Source of the DNA: Zoroaster sp. YZ-2022
Taxonomy: Eukaryota > Echinodermata > Asteroidea > Forcipulatida > Zoroasteridae
Length of the DNA stretch: 64,000 nucleotides
NCBI GenBank assembly: GCA_029582265.1
Contig: CM055817.1
Location: 60,451,152 to 60,515,151, forward strand
Reading direction: 5' to 3'
Part shown: one piece after another, positions 32,822-46,700 of the stretch
Layout: the number at the start of each line of letters is the position of its first letter
How positions within the stretch are numbered: position 1 is the stretch's first letter
The notes under the pieces: generated by a model
The model's input: only the letters and a program-made list of their open reading frames with translations
Told to the model about the DNA's origin: nothing
Database searches by the model: none
Translations under genes and position numbers: made by a program

Positions 32822-33180
32822 TGTTCCGGACCATAATGTCCGCAAGTACCATTATGTCCGCGAACCGATTTGGGCCCATTACGTCCGACCCATTACGTCC
32901 GGGGACCCATTATGTCCGACCCATTACGTCCGCGGGCCCATAACTCAAATAGTGTTTGAACACGTAACGTTGGGGAAGTTAAAACCAATTACTTAGAACA
33001 ATTTCATGGCACAGCGCTCTACTGCAAAAATGGGTTGTTAAAAACCACTGGTGTTAATTTAATATGAGTACCACTGGTGCTCATACCAGTTTTTGCACTG
33101 TAAGTACTTAGTGCAAAAACACTTAAATCTTCCCCAACGTTACGTGTACAAACATTATTTGAGTTATGGGCCCGCGGACG
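32822..33180. mobile_element. Fold-back MITE, copy 2 (right end truncated)
   Basis: Same left end as the 15345 copy ('ccggaccataatgtccgc', 'gcgaaccgatttggg'), same inverted core ('gaacacgtaacgttgggg' at 32957 and its inverse near 33130). The right arm stops after one unit at about 33180. Confidence 0.8.
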
Positions 33181-33297
33181 GTTGGACTTTGACATTCGTG
33201 TACTCTGTTTCACAAGTATACAGTGACGGAGTCCATATTTGTGCTCATGTACGATGTGTGTTATACATTGTGCTGTCATTGGCGGATCCAGGGGGCT

Positions 33298-33298
<1 letters not shown>

Positions 33299-33343
<45 letters not shown>
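33299..33343. repeat. (GA)n microsatellite
   Basis: An uninterrupted GA run of about 22 dinucleotides. The following 33350-33943 is A/G-rich and has no gene; a long - strand frame across it is compositional. Confidence 0.95.
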
Positions 33344-33345
<2 letters not shown>

Positions 33346-33943
33346 TTTAAAGAAAACTTTATTTACAAAGCAGAACAATAAAAAATTACAGAATAGAAAA
33401 CAATGTTTAACAAAAAATGGTGGTTTCAATATTACTGTAAAAGTAACAAAACTCTGTACACTTTGTTTAACGAAGGTAATAACAACAAAGCATTAAATAA
33501 AGAAAGACAAAGACATTAAAAGATCAAAACAAAACGAAATAAACAAAAGGTAGAGTGGAAGAAAGGATGAGAAAGGAAAGGAAAGGGATCCTCTAAAAGG
33601 GAGACTGCAAGCACCATGGTGTAAGCAGACTCCCTTAAAGATTCCCGGGTTGGAGAGCCACTGGCATTACTGGTGTGGGTCTTAAACCCACTCCAGCGGC
33701 TCCCAAAGAGAAAGAAAAGGAAAAGAAAAGGAAAGGAAAGAGAGAGGACCCCACTCGTGAACAGTGGTAGAGACCTTGCCTCCAATCAGAAAGAGATTGG
33801 AGTAGCTGTTCATAAGGTGGGTCGAAGAGGGGGAAAGGTGGACCGAGAGGGGTCAGACAGAGAGAGAGAGAAGAGAGACATTTTTCAAATATAATCTTCA
33901 TTTCGAAACATTTATAAAAACCAAACATTTTTAAAAACCAAAC

Positions 33944-34443
33944 NNNNNNNNNNNNNNNNNNNNNNNNNNNNNNNNNNNNNNNNNNNNNNNNNNNNNNNNN
34001 NNNNNNNNNNNNNNNNNNNNNNNNNNNNNNNNNNNNNNNNNNNNNNNNNNNNNNNNNNNNNNNNNNNNNNNNNNNNNNNNNNNNNNNNNNNNNNNNNNNN
34101 NNNNNNNNNNNNNNNNNNNNNNNNNNNNNNNNNNNNNNNNNNNNNNNNNNNNNNNNNNNNNNNNNNNNNNNNNNNNNNNNNNNNNNNNNNNNNNNNNNNN
34201 NNNNNNNNNNNNNNNNNNNNNNNNNNNNNNNNNNNNNNNNNNNNNNNNNNNNNNNNNNNNNNNNNNNNNNNNNNNNNNNNNNNNNNNNNNNNNNNNNNNN
34301 NNNNNNNNNNNNNNNNNNNNNNNNNNNNNNNNNNNNNNNNNNNNNNNNNNNNNNNNNNNNNNNNNNNNNNNNNNNNNNNNNNNNNNNNNNNNNNNNNNNN
34401 NNNNNNNNNNNNNNNNNNNNNNNNNNNNNNNNNNNNNNNNNNN
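33944..34443. other. Assembly gap of exactly 500 N
   Basis: A round-number gap, so its true size is unknown. It lies where the + and - strand receptor genes converge, and where the cytoplasmic exons of the - strand gene would be expected. Confidence 1.
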
Positions 34444-34636
34444 AAAAGTAGCACCGCAGTAAACGGAGGTGTTATAACTACACCAGTGGTGCGAACACCA
34501 TGGAAGAACAAATTAGGCATCTGGTGTAATTTAACTGGGGGAGGGAGTATCAAATAAACATCAATTGAAAATGTTCTCATAGTTTTAATTAGGAATATAT
34601 CGCTTGACTTTTAATTAGAAAATGAATCATATTTAC

Positions 34637-34797
34637 CATTTGAACTCCTGATACGACTGCCTGAGTATCCCTGGTATCACGCTTTAACTTTAACCTCAAG
34701 GCATTAATAATTAAAACAGCAGCTACAACGATCAACAATAAGATGACCACACCGATGCTCACACCGATGATGACACCGGTGGTATTATTAGCCGCAG
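34637..34797 (-). CDS. Exon 20: transmembrane segment
   Basis: 161 bp, acceptor 'catgaag', donor GTAAAT. A long hydrophobic stretch ('GVIIGVSIGVVILLLIVV' onward) is followed by 'RLKLKRDTRD', a stop-transfer signature giving a type I orientation. Phase 1 in, 0 out. Confidence 0.85.
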
Positions 34798-37700
34798 CTT
34801 CATGTACACATAGAACAAAAAATACGAAGTCAAAAAGTCAAACATTAATCCAGAAAAATAGTTTGTTAAATATTATGAAAATATATACAAGATCATAATT
34901 TAATAGGCCTACTTATTAAAATAATACAATGCAATTGAAATAACTGCAAAAGATTATTTGGAAATACATTTTCGGAATTAAAAAAAAATCATTGGAATTT
35001 TGCTTACTGTACATGTTAAAATTCATTGCATTATGTACTGTTGATGACATAATGTGTCTGTCTCTCAGGAAATTATATGACATAAAACACAATAAAGGGG
35101 GCCACTTTGCATCCGTCACGTTAGCAGTTTTTCCAATGGTTGTTATTTATTTTTAAGTACCTGAAACCAACCAAAAAGTGTTTCAACATGTGAATGGACA
35201 TGCAGGCTTATACTAGAACTAATTTTAATTGATTTATTTTATTTTTAAATTTTTTTTATTATTTTTTTACCCTCAAATTTCCATAAAAATTGGACGGAAA
35301 AAGTTACCGCACTTTTCCGTCCATTTGCTGATGGAAATTTTAGGGTAATTAAAAAAATAATAGTAATAATCAACTCAAATTATCTTTAGAATAAGCATAC
35401 ATGTCTATTCAAATGTTGGAATTCATTTTAGGTCGTTTCAGATATTAAACAAAAAATTACAACCATTAGAAAAACTGCTAACGTGACGGTAGGAAAGTGG
35501 CCCCCTTTATTGTGTTTTATGTCATATGCTCTTACCTGTGCGAACTGGCATCATCAAAGGACTTGAAGAATACGCTTCCTGCATTAAAATAAGAAAAAAA
35601 TGATTTAAAATTGTATGCAATATATTTACTTTCACTGCTCTTTAAAAAAAATGTTAGGTATGTACAACTATGGCATGCAGTGAAATAAAGTAAAATGGAC
35701 TGAACGTCTTTCATTAATATATTGCAAGAAAACACGGATGTTTTGCTTTATATAAAATGTTGACATTTGTAAAAAAAAAAATCTCGAGACATTGAATTCT
35801 GCGTTTTTCAAGTCAACTATAGCTGAAAAAGGAGTAATTTTCTTAATATCTTAATATTCCATTCTCTAAGATTACATACACTCTTACATAGGCTGTGTAC
35901 ATTGTACATTGTACTTGGCTTCAGGGCGCCATTTATAGTCTAAACACTATCAACCAACCAACAAACCAAATCAACCTAACTACATCCTTACCGTTCCGTC
36001 TTCCAACCTCACGTATGCTCTGAGAAAGGCTGTGTATTGTGTATCTGGCATAAGAGGGCCATTATCCCCAACATGCTGAGTCCTTGCCTGTCTCTTTTTC
36101 CTATTTGAAGCATTGCTGTCAGCACAGAATGAGGTCCTTGAAACGCCTATCTGAAGAGTTGGTGGGAGGCTTTTCCTTTATACGGATACATATATTATAA
36201 GTAAAACTAGAGTAAGTCATGCAGAGGTAACAGTGAGTAATGCCTGCTGCCGAGATGCTGCTCTTTGATTGCCCAAGGTCCAGGGTTGGCCAAGTCATGT
36301 ACACTGTTAGTGAGGGGCAAGCTCCGTGACATACCAAGTTATGATGGCGTTATTTTATAGGTAATAATTAATAAACACGAAATCAAAAAGAAAAAACGAG
36401 TTTATTACCCCGTGTCTATTTTTTAATTATTTTTTTTCAATTACAAATATTACCCCTTCGGAACGCCCACAGAAATTCCCGCTGGCTCATGAATATATGA
36501 CGTCATGCGCGTGACGTAAACGGGTAACGAAAGCGAAGAACGCTTCTCACGGTACGGTCCTGGCCTAGCCTGTTAACGCGAAGCTAACGTTAAGCTGCAG
36601 TTAGTATTCACGTTTGCTTAAATGGATTCATTAGATTCATCCGATAGTGAAATTTTGTCCAAACCACCTTCAAACGTTGATCATGACGACATAAATATAG
36701 ATCACGGTGGAGAACAGGCTGTTATTCAGCCCTATATGTTCGAGTCTGAGCTTGGAAGTTCCGATTCCGACCAGGCAGGACGATATGCCGCCTGGGGCAC
36801 GGAACGACAAAGACCGAGACAACAGACTGCAAAATTCGGCCTGGTACGTTTTTTGCCAATTATTTCAATTACAAATAAACATGTACTGGTTGTACATATC
36901 AAACAAACTTCCGATATAGTGAGATCTCAGAAAAATCGAGACGAAAACGTGGATTACAAATTTAATGTCGTAACTGGTTAAGGCCATTTATATACACTAC
37001 TCAATAGGGAAGTACGACCTCCACGTTCGGACCGGAAGTCTCTAAATATTGTTGAACTGCCGTGCTTATTTTTTCGATCTAAGTCTGTGCCATTTCCATT
37101 GATTTGTTTAAAGTAAATTTAACACTTTCTTTTAAATTTAATTCAAAAACAAATAGGTGCTCCTGTAGGTGTTGTGTTGCAATGCCGACAGTAAGAGAGC
37201 CCATTTGCTGCAAAGAAGTCTACGGTGGTGCAGAAAATGGACGAGTTCATTCTGGATCTGGACTGCATCACAGAACACCCGGGATGGATGAAGCCAAGTA
37301 AATCGTTTGATTTTTTTTAAATAATCCATTACCAAATTTAACATTTCAGTAAAACTAAATATAGTGCAATAGTGCTTGGAAGTATTTCACTGGTTTTTGT
37401 ATAAAAATGTTTTACTATTTATGCACAGGTACACTGGCAACGGAGAAAATAACTGCTATCTTGTCTAAAACAACCCTTGTGGATGACATCAAGATGATGT
37501 CAACTACCAAGCAGACATCATCAGTGGAGAGTTTTCACAGCGTAATCAATCGTTTTGCCCCCAAGATGAATATCCCATATGCTTTTATTGTAATGTATTG
37601 TGTTTGTACTCGCAGGGCCCCAATGGAAACCAGTTTTAAACTGTTTGGGCATACCCTTGGTAAAGAAAAATGTAATAACAACAATAACTGAAATCCATTT

Positions 37701-40700
37701 TTATGAAGCATTCACTATTTTAAACATGATTTCTTTCATTGCAAAAAAAAGGAATATCTAGGACATATTACTTTATTTATCTAGTATACATACATACATG
37801 TATATATCATGTTAAGTCTGAATTGAGATTTTTTGTTCTAAATGAAAATTAAACCAGAAATTGGAATCGAAAAATTGCTTCAAATACTTCTGTGTGATGT
37901 TGATACTTATATTCATGTAAACAATGAACACATACTTATTTCAGTTCAAACTGTATATTAAAAACGCTTTAATAAAATACACTTACAATAAAATACAATA
38001 CACAATAATTTATTGAATCCCTCTACAGTACATATGTGGTTTGATATTGTTGTAGTTATTTACTTTCAATACTATGGAAAATAAATAAACCTTGAATAAT
38101 AAGCATTCTGTTATGTAAGTAAATGTCGTCTCCAGTATGCATTCACAATACATGTACAATGTACATGTGACTGACTGATGCCAAGTAAAACCATTTTAAA
38201 GTTAAACTGAATATTTAAATAAACAACTCGGACACAGTGCACTGATACGGAGCCCCTAAGGGGACAGGTAAAAAAAAATCGGGAAGGTAAAAAACAAGGG
38301 GGAAATGTATTTCGTTCCCTCGAAATAACATTTCGTTCCCTCGAATTCAATTCGTTCCCTCGAAATATTATTTCGTTCCCTCGAAATAACATTTCGTTCG
38401 CTCGAAATAACATTTCGTGGGAATGAAATAAATTATTTCGAGGGAATGAAATAAATTATTTCGTTCCCACAAAATCATTTCGTTCCCTCGAATTCATTTC
38501 GTTCCCTCGAAATATTATTTCGTTCACTCGAAATATTATTTCGTTCCCTCGAAATAACATTTCGTTCCCTCGAAATAACATTTCGTTCCCTCGAAATAAC
38601 ATTTCGTTCCCTCGAAGTAACATTTCGTTCCCTCGAAATAACATTTCGTGGGAATGAAATAAATTATTTCGAGGGAATGAAATAAATTATTTCGTTCCCT
38701 CGAAATATTATTTCGTTCCCTCGAAATAACATTTCGTTCCCTCGAAATAACATTTCGTGGGAATGAAATAAATTATTTCGAGGGAATGAAATAAATTATT
38801 TCGTTCCCTCGAAATATTATTTCGTTCCCTCGAAATATTATTTCGTTTCCTCGAAATAACATTTCGTTCCCTCGAAATAACATTTCGTTCCCTCGAAATA
38901 ACACTTCGTTCCCTCGAAATAACATTTCGTGGGAATGAAATAAATTATTTCGTTCCCACGAAATCATTTCGTTCCCTCGAAATCATTTCGTTCCATCGAA
39001 ATCATTTCGTTCCCTCGAAATAATATTTCGTTACCTCAGTGCTACAGCGACCTCGGAAATAATTGTCGTATCCCAATAAATTAAATGGTATATCAAGGAT
39101 TCCGTACAGCTCAATTATTTCGAGGTAACGAAATATTATTTCGAGGTAACGAAATGATTTCGAGGGAACGAAATAATTTATTTCATTCCCTCGAAATAAT
39201 TTATTTCATTCCCACGAAATGTTATTTCGAGGGAACGAAATGTTATTTCGAGGGAACGAAATGTTATTTCGAGGGAACGAAATATTAATTCGAGGGAACG
39301 AAATGCATTTCCCCCTTTTTTTTTACCTTCCCAATTTTTTTTACCTGTCCCCTTAGGGGCTCCGTACACTGACAATGTTATACATGTACACATTATACAT
39401 TATACACATGTAAATTTCTCTCCATTATGTTTTACTATTAAAGATGCAGATACATAGTGCGTTTCATACTGTTGGTGTGATCATTGGCAGCTTAGAGTAG
39501 ACAATCACCAAGTCTGCTTCCCCCTTTTATGATTGCTAATTTTGTATCGAAATTAATACAATGTAATAGCTGATGTTGAATTTCCCATGAGAATACATAT
39601 TAACAAACCCTGAAGGCACTTTAAAAATGTTCTCCTTATCAAACTACATGTAAGTTGGAACTTTAACGTGTGCATTATTGATACGTTTTATATAGTGTAT
39701 ATATTTAATAAGAACTTGCCGTATACATGTACATGGTAGACATTTAGGGAAGGCTAAACCTGCTTCGATGGCATGAAATGAGTGAATATTCTGGGAAAAT
39801 TTGTAGCTGATACAGAGTGTAGGAGGTGGTTTCTTCATAACTTCTTGGGATGTGGATTTGATAGTCTTCACCACCTCAGCCATCAACTCATCAATGTAAA
39901 CTGTTATTAAAAAAATACAAAACAAAACAATTTTTATATATTTGTATAATTATATGTATTATAGTACAGACAATGGATAATAGAAATGATTTAAGTCAAA
40001 CAAGGGGAAATACGAGTATATGTGTGTGGTTGTGTGTTGGGGGCTAGTTATCTAAATAAAGACACATGATGGATGTTAAGGTCCTTCAATGTTTATGTAT
40101 TCAAATCTAAGCATGTGTTTTACTAATACTGTATAATTTAGAAAACAAATCTTACAATATCTGCAAGGTTCTTTCACTGGCTTTTACAGTAGCGTCTCCT
40201 TTCTTATACTTTGGCTTGCTGAGCTTGTATTTCAGCTGTCCCAACTTGGTTGTTGCCTGCCTTCTATTGCTGTTTTCGTTGAAATGCAAAGTTGTAATGT
40301 GTAACCTTTAAAAATATAAAGATAATAACATTTCAATTATCATCAACAAGTTAAACAAATTGAGTTGTTGGCTGTTTGATTCACTTAAATACCTGTACAT
40401 GTATATGAACTTCATTTCTTGAAAACATAAAAGTAAGATTGTCTTTTTTGTACAAACAAGTATATTTCTTACCGACAGTACATCCCATGGTATGTGTATG
40501 TATTCATCTTGGGGGCAAAACGATTGATTACGCTGTGAAAGCTCTCCACTGATGATGTCTACTTGGTAGTTGACATCATCTTGATGTCATCCACAAGGGT
40601 TGTTTTGGACAAAATAGCAGTTAGTTTCTCCGTTGCCAGTGTACCTGTGCATAAATAGTAAAACATTTTTATACAAAAACCAGTGAAATACTTCCAAGCA

Positions 40701-43700
40701 CTATTGCACTATATTTAGTATTATTGTAATGTTAAATTTGGAAATGGATTATTTAAAAAAATCAAAAGATTTACTTGGCGTCATCCATCCCGGGTGTTCT
40801 GTGATGCAATCCAGATCCAGAATGAACTCGTCCATTTTCTGCACACCGTAGACGTTTCTAGTCTTTGCAGCAAATGGGCTCTCTTACTGTCGGCATTGCA
40901 ACACAACACCCACAGGAACACCTATATTTGTTTTTGAATTAAATTTAAAAGAAAGTGTTAAATTTACTTTAAACAAATCAATGGAAATGGCACAGACTTA
41001 GATCGAAAAAATAAGCACGGCAGTTCAACCATGGAGGAAGCAATATTTAGAGACTTCCCGGTCCGAACGTGGAGGTCGTACTTCCCTATTGAGTAGTGTA
41101 TATAAATGGCCTTAACCAGTTACGATATTAAATTTGTAATCCACGTTTTCGTCTCGATTTTTCTGAGATCTCACTATATCGGAAGTTAGTTTGATATGTA
41201 CAACCAGTACATGTTTATTTGTAATTGAAATAATTGCCAAAAAACGTACCAGGCCGAATTTTGCAGTCTGTTCTCTCGGTCTTCTTCGTCATTCCGTGCC
41301 CCAGGCGGCATATCGTCCTGCCTGGTCGGAATCGGAACTTCCAAGCTCAGACTCGAACATATAGGGCTGAATAACAGCCTGTTCTCCACCGTGATCTATA
41401 TTTATGTCGTCATGATCAACGTTTGAAGGTGGTTTGGACAAAATTTCACTATCGGATGAATCTAATGAATCCATTTGAGCAAACGTGAATACTAACTGCA
41501 GCTTAACGTTACACATGTAGTTTCGCGTTGCCAGGCCAGGACCGTGAGAAGCGTTCTTCGCTTTCGTTACCCCGTTTACGTCACGCGCATGAGCCAGCGG
41601 GAATTTTTGTGGGCGTTCCGAAGGGTAATATTTTTAAATGAAAACAAATAATTAAAAAATAGACACGGGGTATTAAACTCGTTTTTTCTTTTTGATTTAG
41701 TGTTTATTAATTATTACCTATAAAATAACGCCATCATAACTTGGTATGTCACGGATCCTTTAACAGATTTTCCCCATTCACAAGGGATGGGATGTAAGGC
41801 TGATTTGACCCCCACTAGGATTCGAACTTGGGTCTTGTGATTACAAATCATGTGAACTACCTACTGAGCTATTCCCAGCATACATGTAAGTACATATTGT
41901 TTTAGGGTAAACAAACCTCTTTAATTAGCCCATTAAAAAAATATGTAAATCATGTGAAATTGTTAATTTTAATTGTCTTGGTGGTTCACAATAATAAGTG
42001 CTTCTCAACAAAGAGAATGAAGTTAACATGATATTAGAAAAAAAATATTCCATTCAAACTTCGAAGATTGTGACTTCATGTTTACAAGCTGAAGGGCCAG
42101 CAAAGTTTTTAAAGATGTTAAGTCAAACACAGACACATATTTATATTTTTGAGGCTTACCCGTTTTTAACCACGGCAAGATAAGGGCCTGGTTTGTCTCG
42201 TGCATCAGTGTAGGTCATAATACTGCTTTCAGGGTAAACCTTGTCAGGATCAACACCAGTGTAATTCAAATTGTCTCCTGCACTAAGCTGGACAATTATG
42301 ATATCATAACAGCTGAAAAATAATAACAAAAACCTGCATTTGTATACGCTATTTCTGGTTATATTTAATGACGGTACTCTCAACATTACTACTATTCTGA
42401 TCTCTGGGGTCAGTTTGAATGATACCTAAAAGATTCTCAACTCCCTGGGAATTAACCGCAACTGCTTGTTGGGTCGTCATCAGCTAATCAATAACACAAT
42501 AACTATATCTACCATCTCAGGTACTATTTATATTCTGAAGCATTAATGGTTAATGTCTTGCTCTAGGACACACGTGCCATGATGTGGATAGTATTCAAAC
42601 CCACATTCTGATGACTCGGCCATCAGAAGATGAGTCTGATGCACTAAACCGCTCGGCAACCCCCCTTTCTCATCTCCCTGGGGGAATATAAACACCCAAA
42701 TGACTGTGCAACTCAATTTCAAGCCCTCCCTTTATTCTCTCAATCTACCAATGAGAGCTCATATTGGTACATTTACTCCCTACTCAATTACCTGATCGGT
42801 CCATTTCTTGAACTCGCGTTCACCAGAGCCATCCAAAAACTGTCAGAAGAAACTATTTGTTCATCTGCTCCTACTGATGTAGGCATGGTAGGCATCGAAG
42901 GTTCAGGTGGGGCTTTGAATAAAAACATTTTGAAAGGAATTTGTTGTTAACTGTGAAGTGGAAATCAGACAAATTGTCCAGAGGTTTTTTGTTCATTTAA
43001 GAAACTATTCTTACCTTTTGTCTTAAGTTTGAAGTTGGAAAAATAGTTAAACTAGTGAGTAAGATAACTAATAAATCAGCAGGAATCAGTGGATGTCTCA
43101 TACGTTTTGTCCCTGACTAGGTAGGACAATGATTGTTACAAACAAAGCAATATCGTCTTTAATTTAAATTTGTTTACTGAATTAACAAAAAACAAATCCA
43201 GGAACACAAAATCTCATTTAGCTTAAGATCTTTATATACAATTCTTTATTCCCTTTAAAGCCAGAACACAAGTTTTAGTAAAACAATGTTTATATGCATC
43301 TATACTTTATAAGAATCTAGCGATATGCATGAAAACCAACATGTAAAAGTTTCAGACTATTTCACTGTGTCATTATAACGAAATAATGAAAATGTACGCA
43401 GATTCATTCTAATGTGGAATTTAACATTTCCGGAAGACATTGGCAAAATAATTTGATTAATTTTACTCAACTTGCTGATAGCTCCTCAGATAGAAAAAAT
43501 TAAAAGTGTGTTTGATACCATCATCAACTTTACAGTAATTAAGTTACTGTAACAAAGCAACTGGCTGTTCGTACCTGCCGTTGGCGTGTCACATGTGATA
43601 TTAGTCACGACACTTTTGTTCCCAGGTCCAACAGACGTAGATGCCTGGATTTGGAATTTGTATAGGGAGTATGGCAGTAAATCGCTCTTGTTGACAGAAT

Positions 43701-46700
43701 ATGACCTCTGACCTCCATCAACTTTATCTTCATCATACTTGTCAAATATTAGATTTGCGTCATTTTGCACCTCAGGATCAGAGCGTTTGTATGTGTGACG
43801 TAAAATCTTAGTAAGATGAAAAGAGAAAAATAAACAAATAGGGAAATTGTGGATGTTTCAGTGTTCCGTACGTAAACACAAAACAGCACATGTTTACTTT
43901 AACAGTTACCTCTACTGAACTGTAGCTTGCAAAAGAAAAACAAGAAGTAATCATAAAATCTTCCATTCTGATAAAATGATTTGTCATATTTTGTATATTT
44001 CAATGTATTGTAAGGTTGCACTGCAAACATGCACACTGCCTGCCTGCCATGAAAACATACTGGTTCTCCTAAGTACATTCCCAGTGTATATATGTTACAT
44101 GGTCTATATTTGAGGGAAAGGTTTACACACCTAAATGTTTGTGGTTACCAGGTGAAATTTAAGGACTGAATAAATTGAAAATTACGGCTAACAGAGTTTG
44201 GGTGCAACTCTTCACCCATGGAAGGATTCAATGAACACAATATGAGAATATAACCAATAGAATTCTATTGTACAGCATGAATAATTCATTCAGAATCATA
44301 ACGAATGTCTAGATGTTTAAGTTTTTTCCATGAACACTGACAGGATTTTATAGGTTGATGACAGGTTTTAGTGTCAAATGTCTTCATTTTGTCCCCACCT
44401 TGATATTTGTAGCTTTTATACAAATATTAAATTCAGGATGAGAAATGCTGACTCCGCCCTCCTCTGTTAAATCCGAAAACATTATCCTACCGTGTATGTT
44501 AATATGATACCATTCTCCTCCATGGGTCTATACCATGTGACAACACAGGTTGGGCCTTCGTTGTTTAGTACAACGTTGACTGGCTGTGATGGAGCTTTAA
44601 CAGAAAGAGAAATAATTATTATGAACAAATTGCCAAAAGAGGTTTTATCCCGCTGTTATGCGGTTAAGTGTACTGGCATAGTGGTAGCCTTGTCTAGGTA
44701 AATACCTAGGTGTGGTATAGGTTCTATTCCCACCAGGCACAAGTTTATTGTTTCAGTTCCGGCTGATCCAGTTGGTATTACCCTCTAGATTCCTTTTCTG
44801 TGTTTTCCCTTCCTGACTCCAAGTCTGAAAATGTCTTTATATGCTTCTTTGTAGAATTCTTTGTATAGTGGCAATTAAACGTAAACGGTTTGTGTCTTGG
44901 GGTTGAGTGAGTACCACCTCTAATGATGCCAATTTCATCAATCATTGTAATGTTCATGAACTGTGTAAATCTTGTAATTTCTTGTTACTTACTTGATTCA
45001 GCAGTCGCCTTGATGATGCTCATAGAATCGTCACCCATCAGTTCAACTCCACCTTCCACGCTGAATGCAGTGACATGAAGAGTGTAGTTTGTGAAGGGTT
45101 TGAGTCCAGACACCACTAGGGAAGTGGGTGCAGGATCCCCTGGCCCAGGAGCTGCAACATTTAGTGCAAATTGTATAAAACTCTACAAAACTTCCCAGAA
45201 ACAAATAATTATATTTTGGTATATAAACATACCTTTTTAATGAAGCCTTTTTAAATTATTATTTTTTTTTTTCTCTTTTCCTTAATTGTACTTTTGATGA
45301 GAACCAAGCCAGTTAGGCTATATTCCTTTAATTAGTATAGGTAGGTTAAAGGCGTCTGTCTCCGGGAAAGATCGAGACATCACCGATGCCAGTGGGGGTA
45401 CATTGACATAGATCCTCCTCTAGCGGGACAGACGTAACCCCATACTGAGGTTTGGGAGCTGGCTTGGCAACCTCATCTGTTCTGAATTATAAAAAATAAA
45501 AAATAAATAAAAAAAGGGATTTGTGTTTAATTTCTTGTTTGTATTTATATCTGTTTATTCTATGGCGTGTTAATTTTTTGTTAGGCGCTTTTGATCATTT
45601 TTAAATGGAAACAGCGCAATAGAAATGTTTAATTTATATTATTATTATGTTCACTGCTAGAAGGCTACAATGTGTGTCCAGATCAGATATCAGCGAGTGT
45701 TCCCAGACGGTATTATTCCAGACAGAACATCGCGTGGTTTTGTGGCATTTATATGCAAACGTGGGTAGAATTTTCATGACGGTACCAATTTTATGTGACA
45801 CCAGATGCTGGTTAAATGGCAAATACCTTAATATTAAGCATGACAAGATTTGGTCTTTGAACATCAATGATATAAACCAACCATGATACGAATACTTACT
45901 CTTGTACGTATCTGTTACACCACCTGTTACTGTTACTTGATAGAAAACAATACGTCCTCTCTTCATAGCAGGCTCATCCCACGCCACATTGAGGGTATCT
46001 GATGTGAATGCTGTCACTTGAACATTTTGAGGCACACTAGGACCTATAAAACAGTTAAACAAGTGATAAATCTGAACATTGCAATTTTACTTGGGAAAAG
46101 AAAAGAAAAACTTTAAATAACACACTTCTCAACATTGTCACCAGAAGCATGTTTTATCACCAGAAGCATGTGTTTATAGGAAATAATTACATCCTGAAAT
46201 AAATTGTTGATGGTTCCCACCTTAAATCAATTTCATTTCAAATATGTGTTTTCTTTTATATTCACAATGATCCAATGAAAACAGGTGATTCATCTTTAAG
46301 CATTATGTATAGCTTTTAATACTGAATACCAATAACCACATAATACATATTGCCTTAAATCGTTTGAAATAAAAAGTACGTTTTACAACTGATCTGTACA
46401 TTTTTCATCTTATTACATTGTTTTGTTAACGACAATTCGTTAATGACAATTCATTCATAAATTTTGATCACCAAAATGAACAGAAACATGATAGTTTGTT
46501 ACCCAAATTCTGACATACATAATTGGAAAATAACATTTTTAAACCTCAGTCATAAATATTTGTTGGCATCATCAGTCACACTGTAATAACTGATGCCTTT
46601 TGAGAATACCCTGAGGTATAAACTACAATAAAGAGGTCAAGATTGTGTATATTTAGATTCATGCTATTTTCTTACCAGCTTGCTTGGTTGTTACTGGATT

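Larger units (their letters stand above)
36323..41755. mobile_element. 5.4-kb inverted-repeat element with P2X7-ballast-like gene fragments
   Basis: The left end (36323, 'tccgtgacataccaag') and right end (to 41755) are reverse complements, and the arms match over about 1.25 kb (36323-37573 versus 40505-41755). Both arms carry the same gene fragment facing inward. The centre holds further exons of the right-arm gene and a nested MITE. It sits in the intron between exons 17 and 18 of the receptor gene. Confidence 0.8.

Noticed and set aside
33350..33930. Overlapping Ser/Leu/Phe-rich frames
   Set aside because: Produced by purine-rich low-complexity sequence; no domain features.
33912..34580. 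A 222-codon - strand frame
   Set aside because: It consists mainly of the assembly gap (X residues).
38111..39393. Frames of the (FRGNEMLF)n type
   Set aside because: Translation of the palindromic minisatellite inside the MITE; not a protein repeat family.
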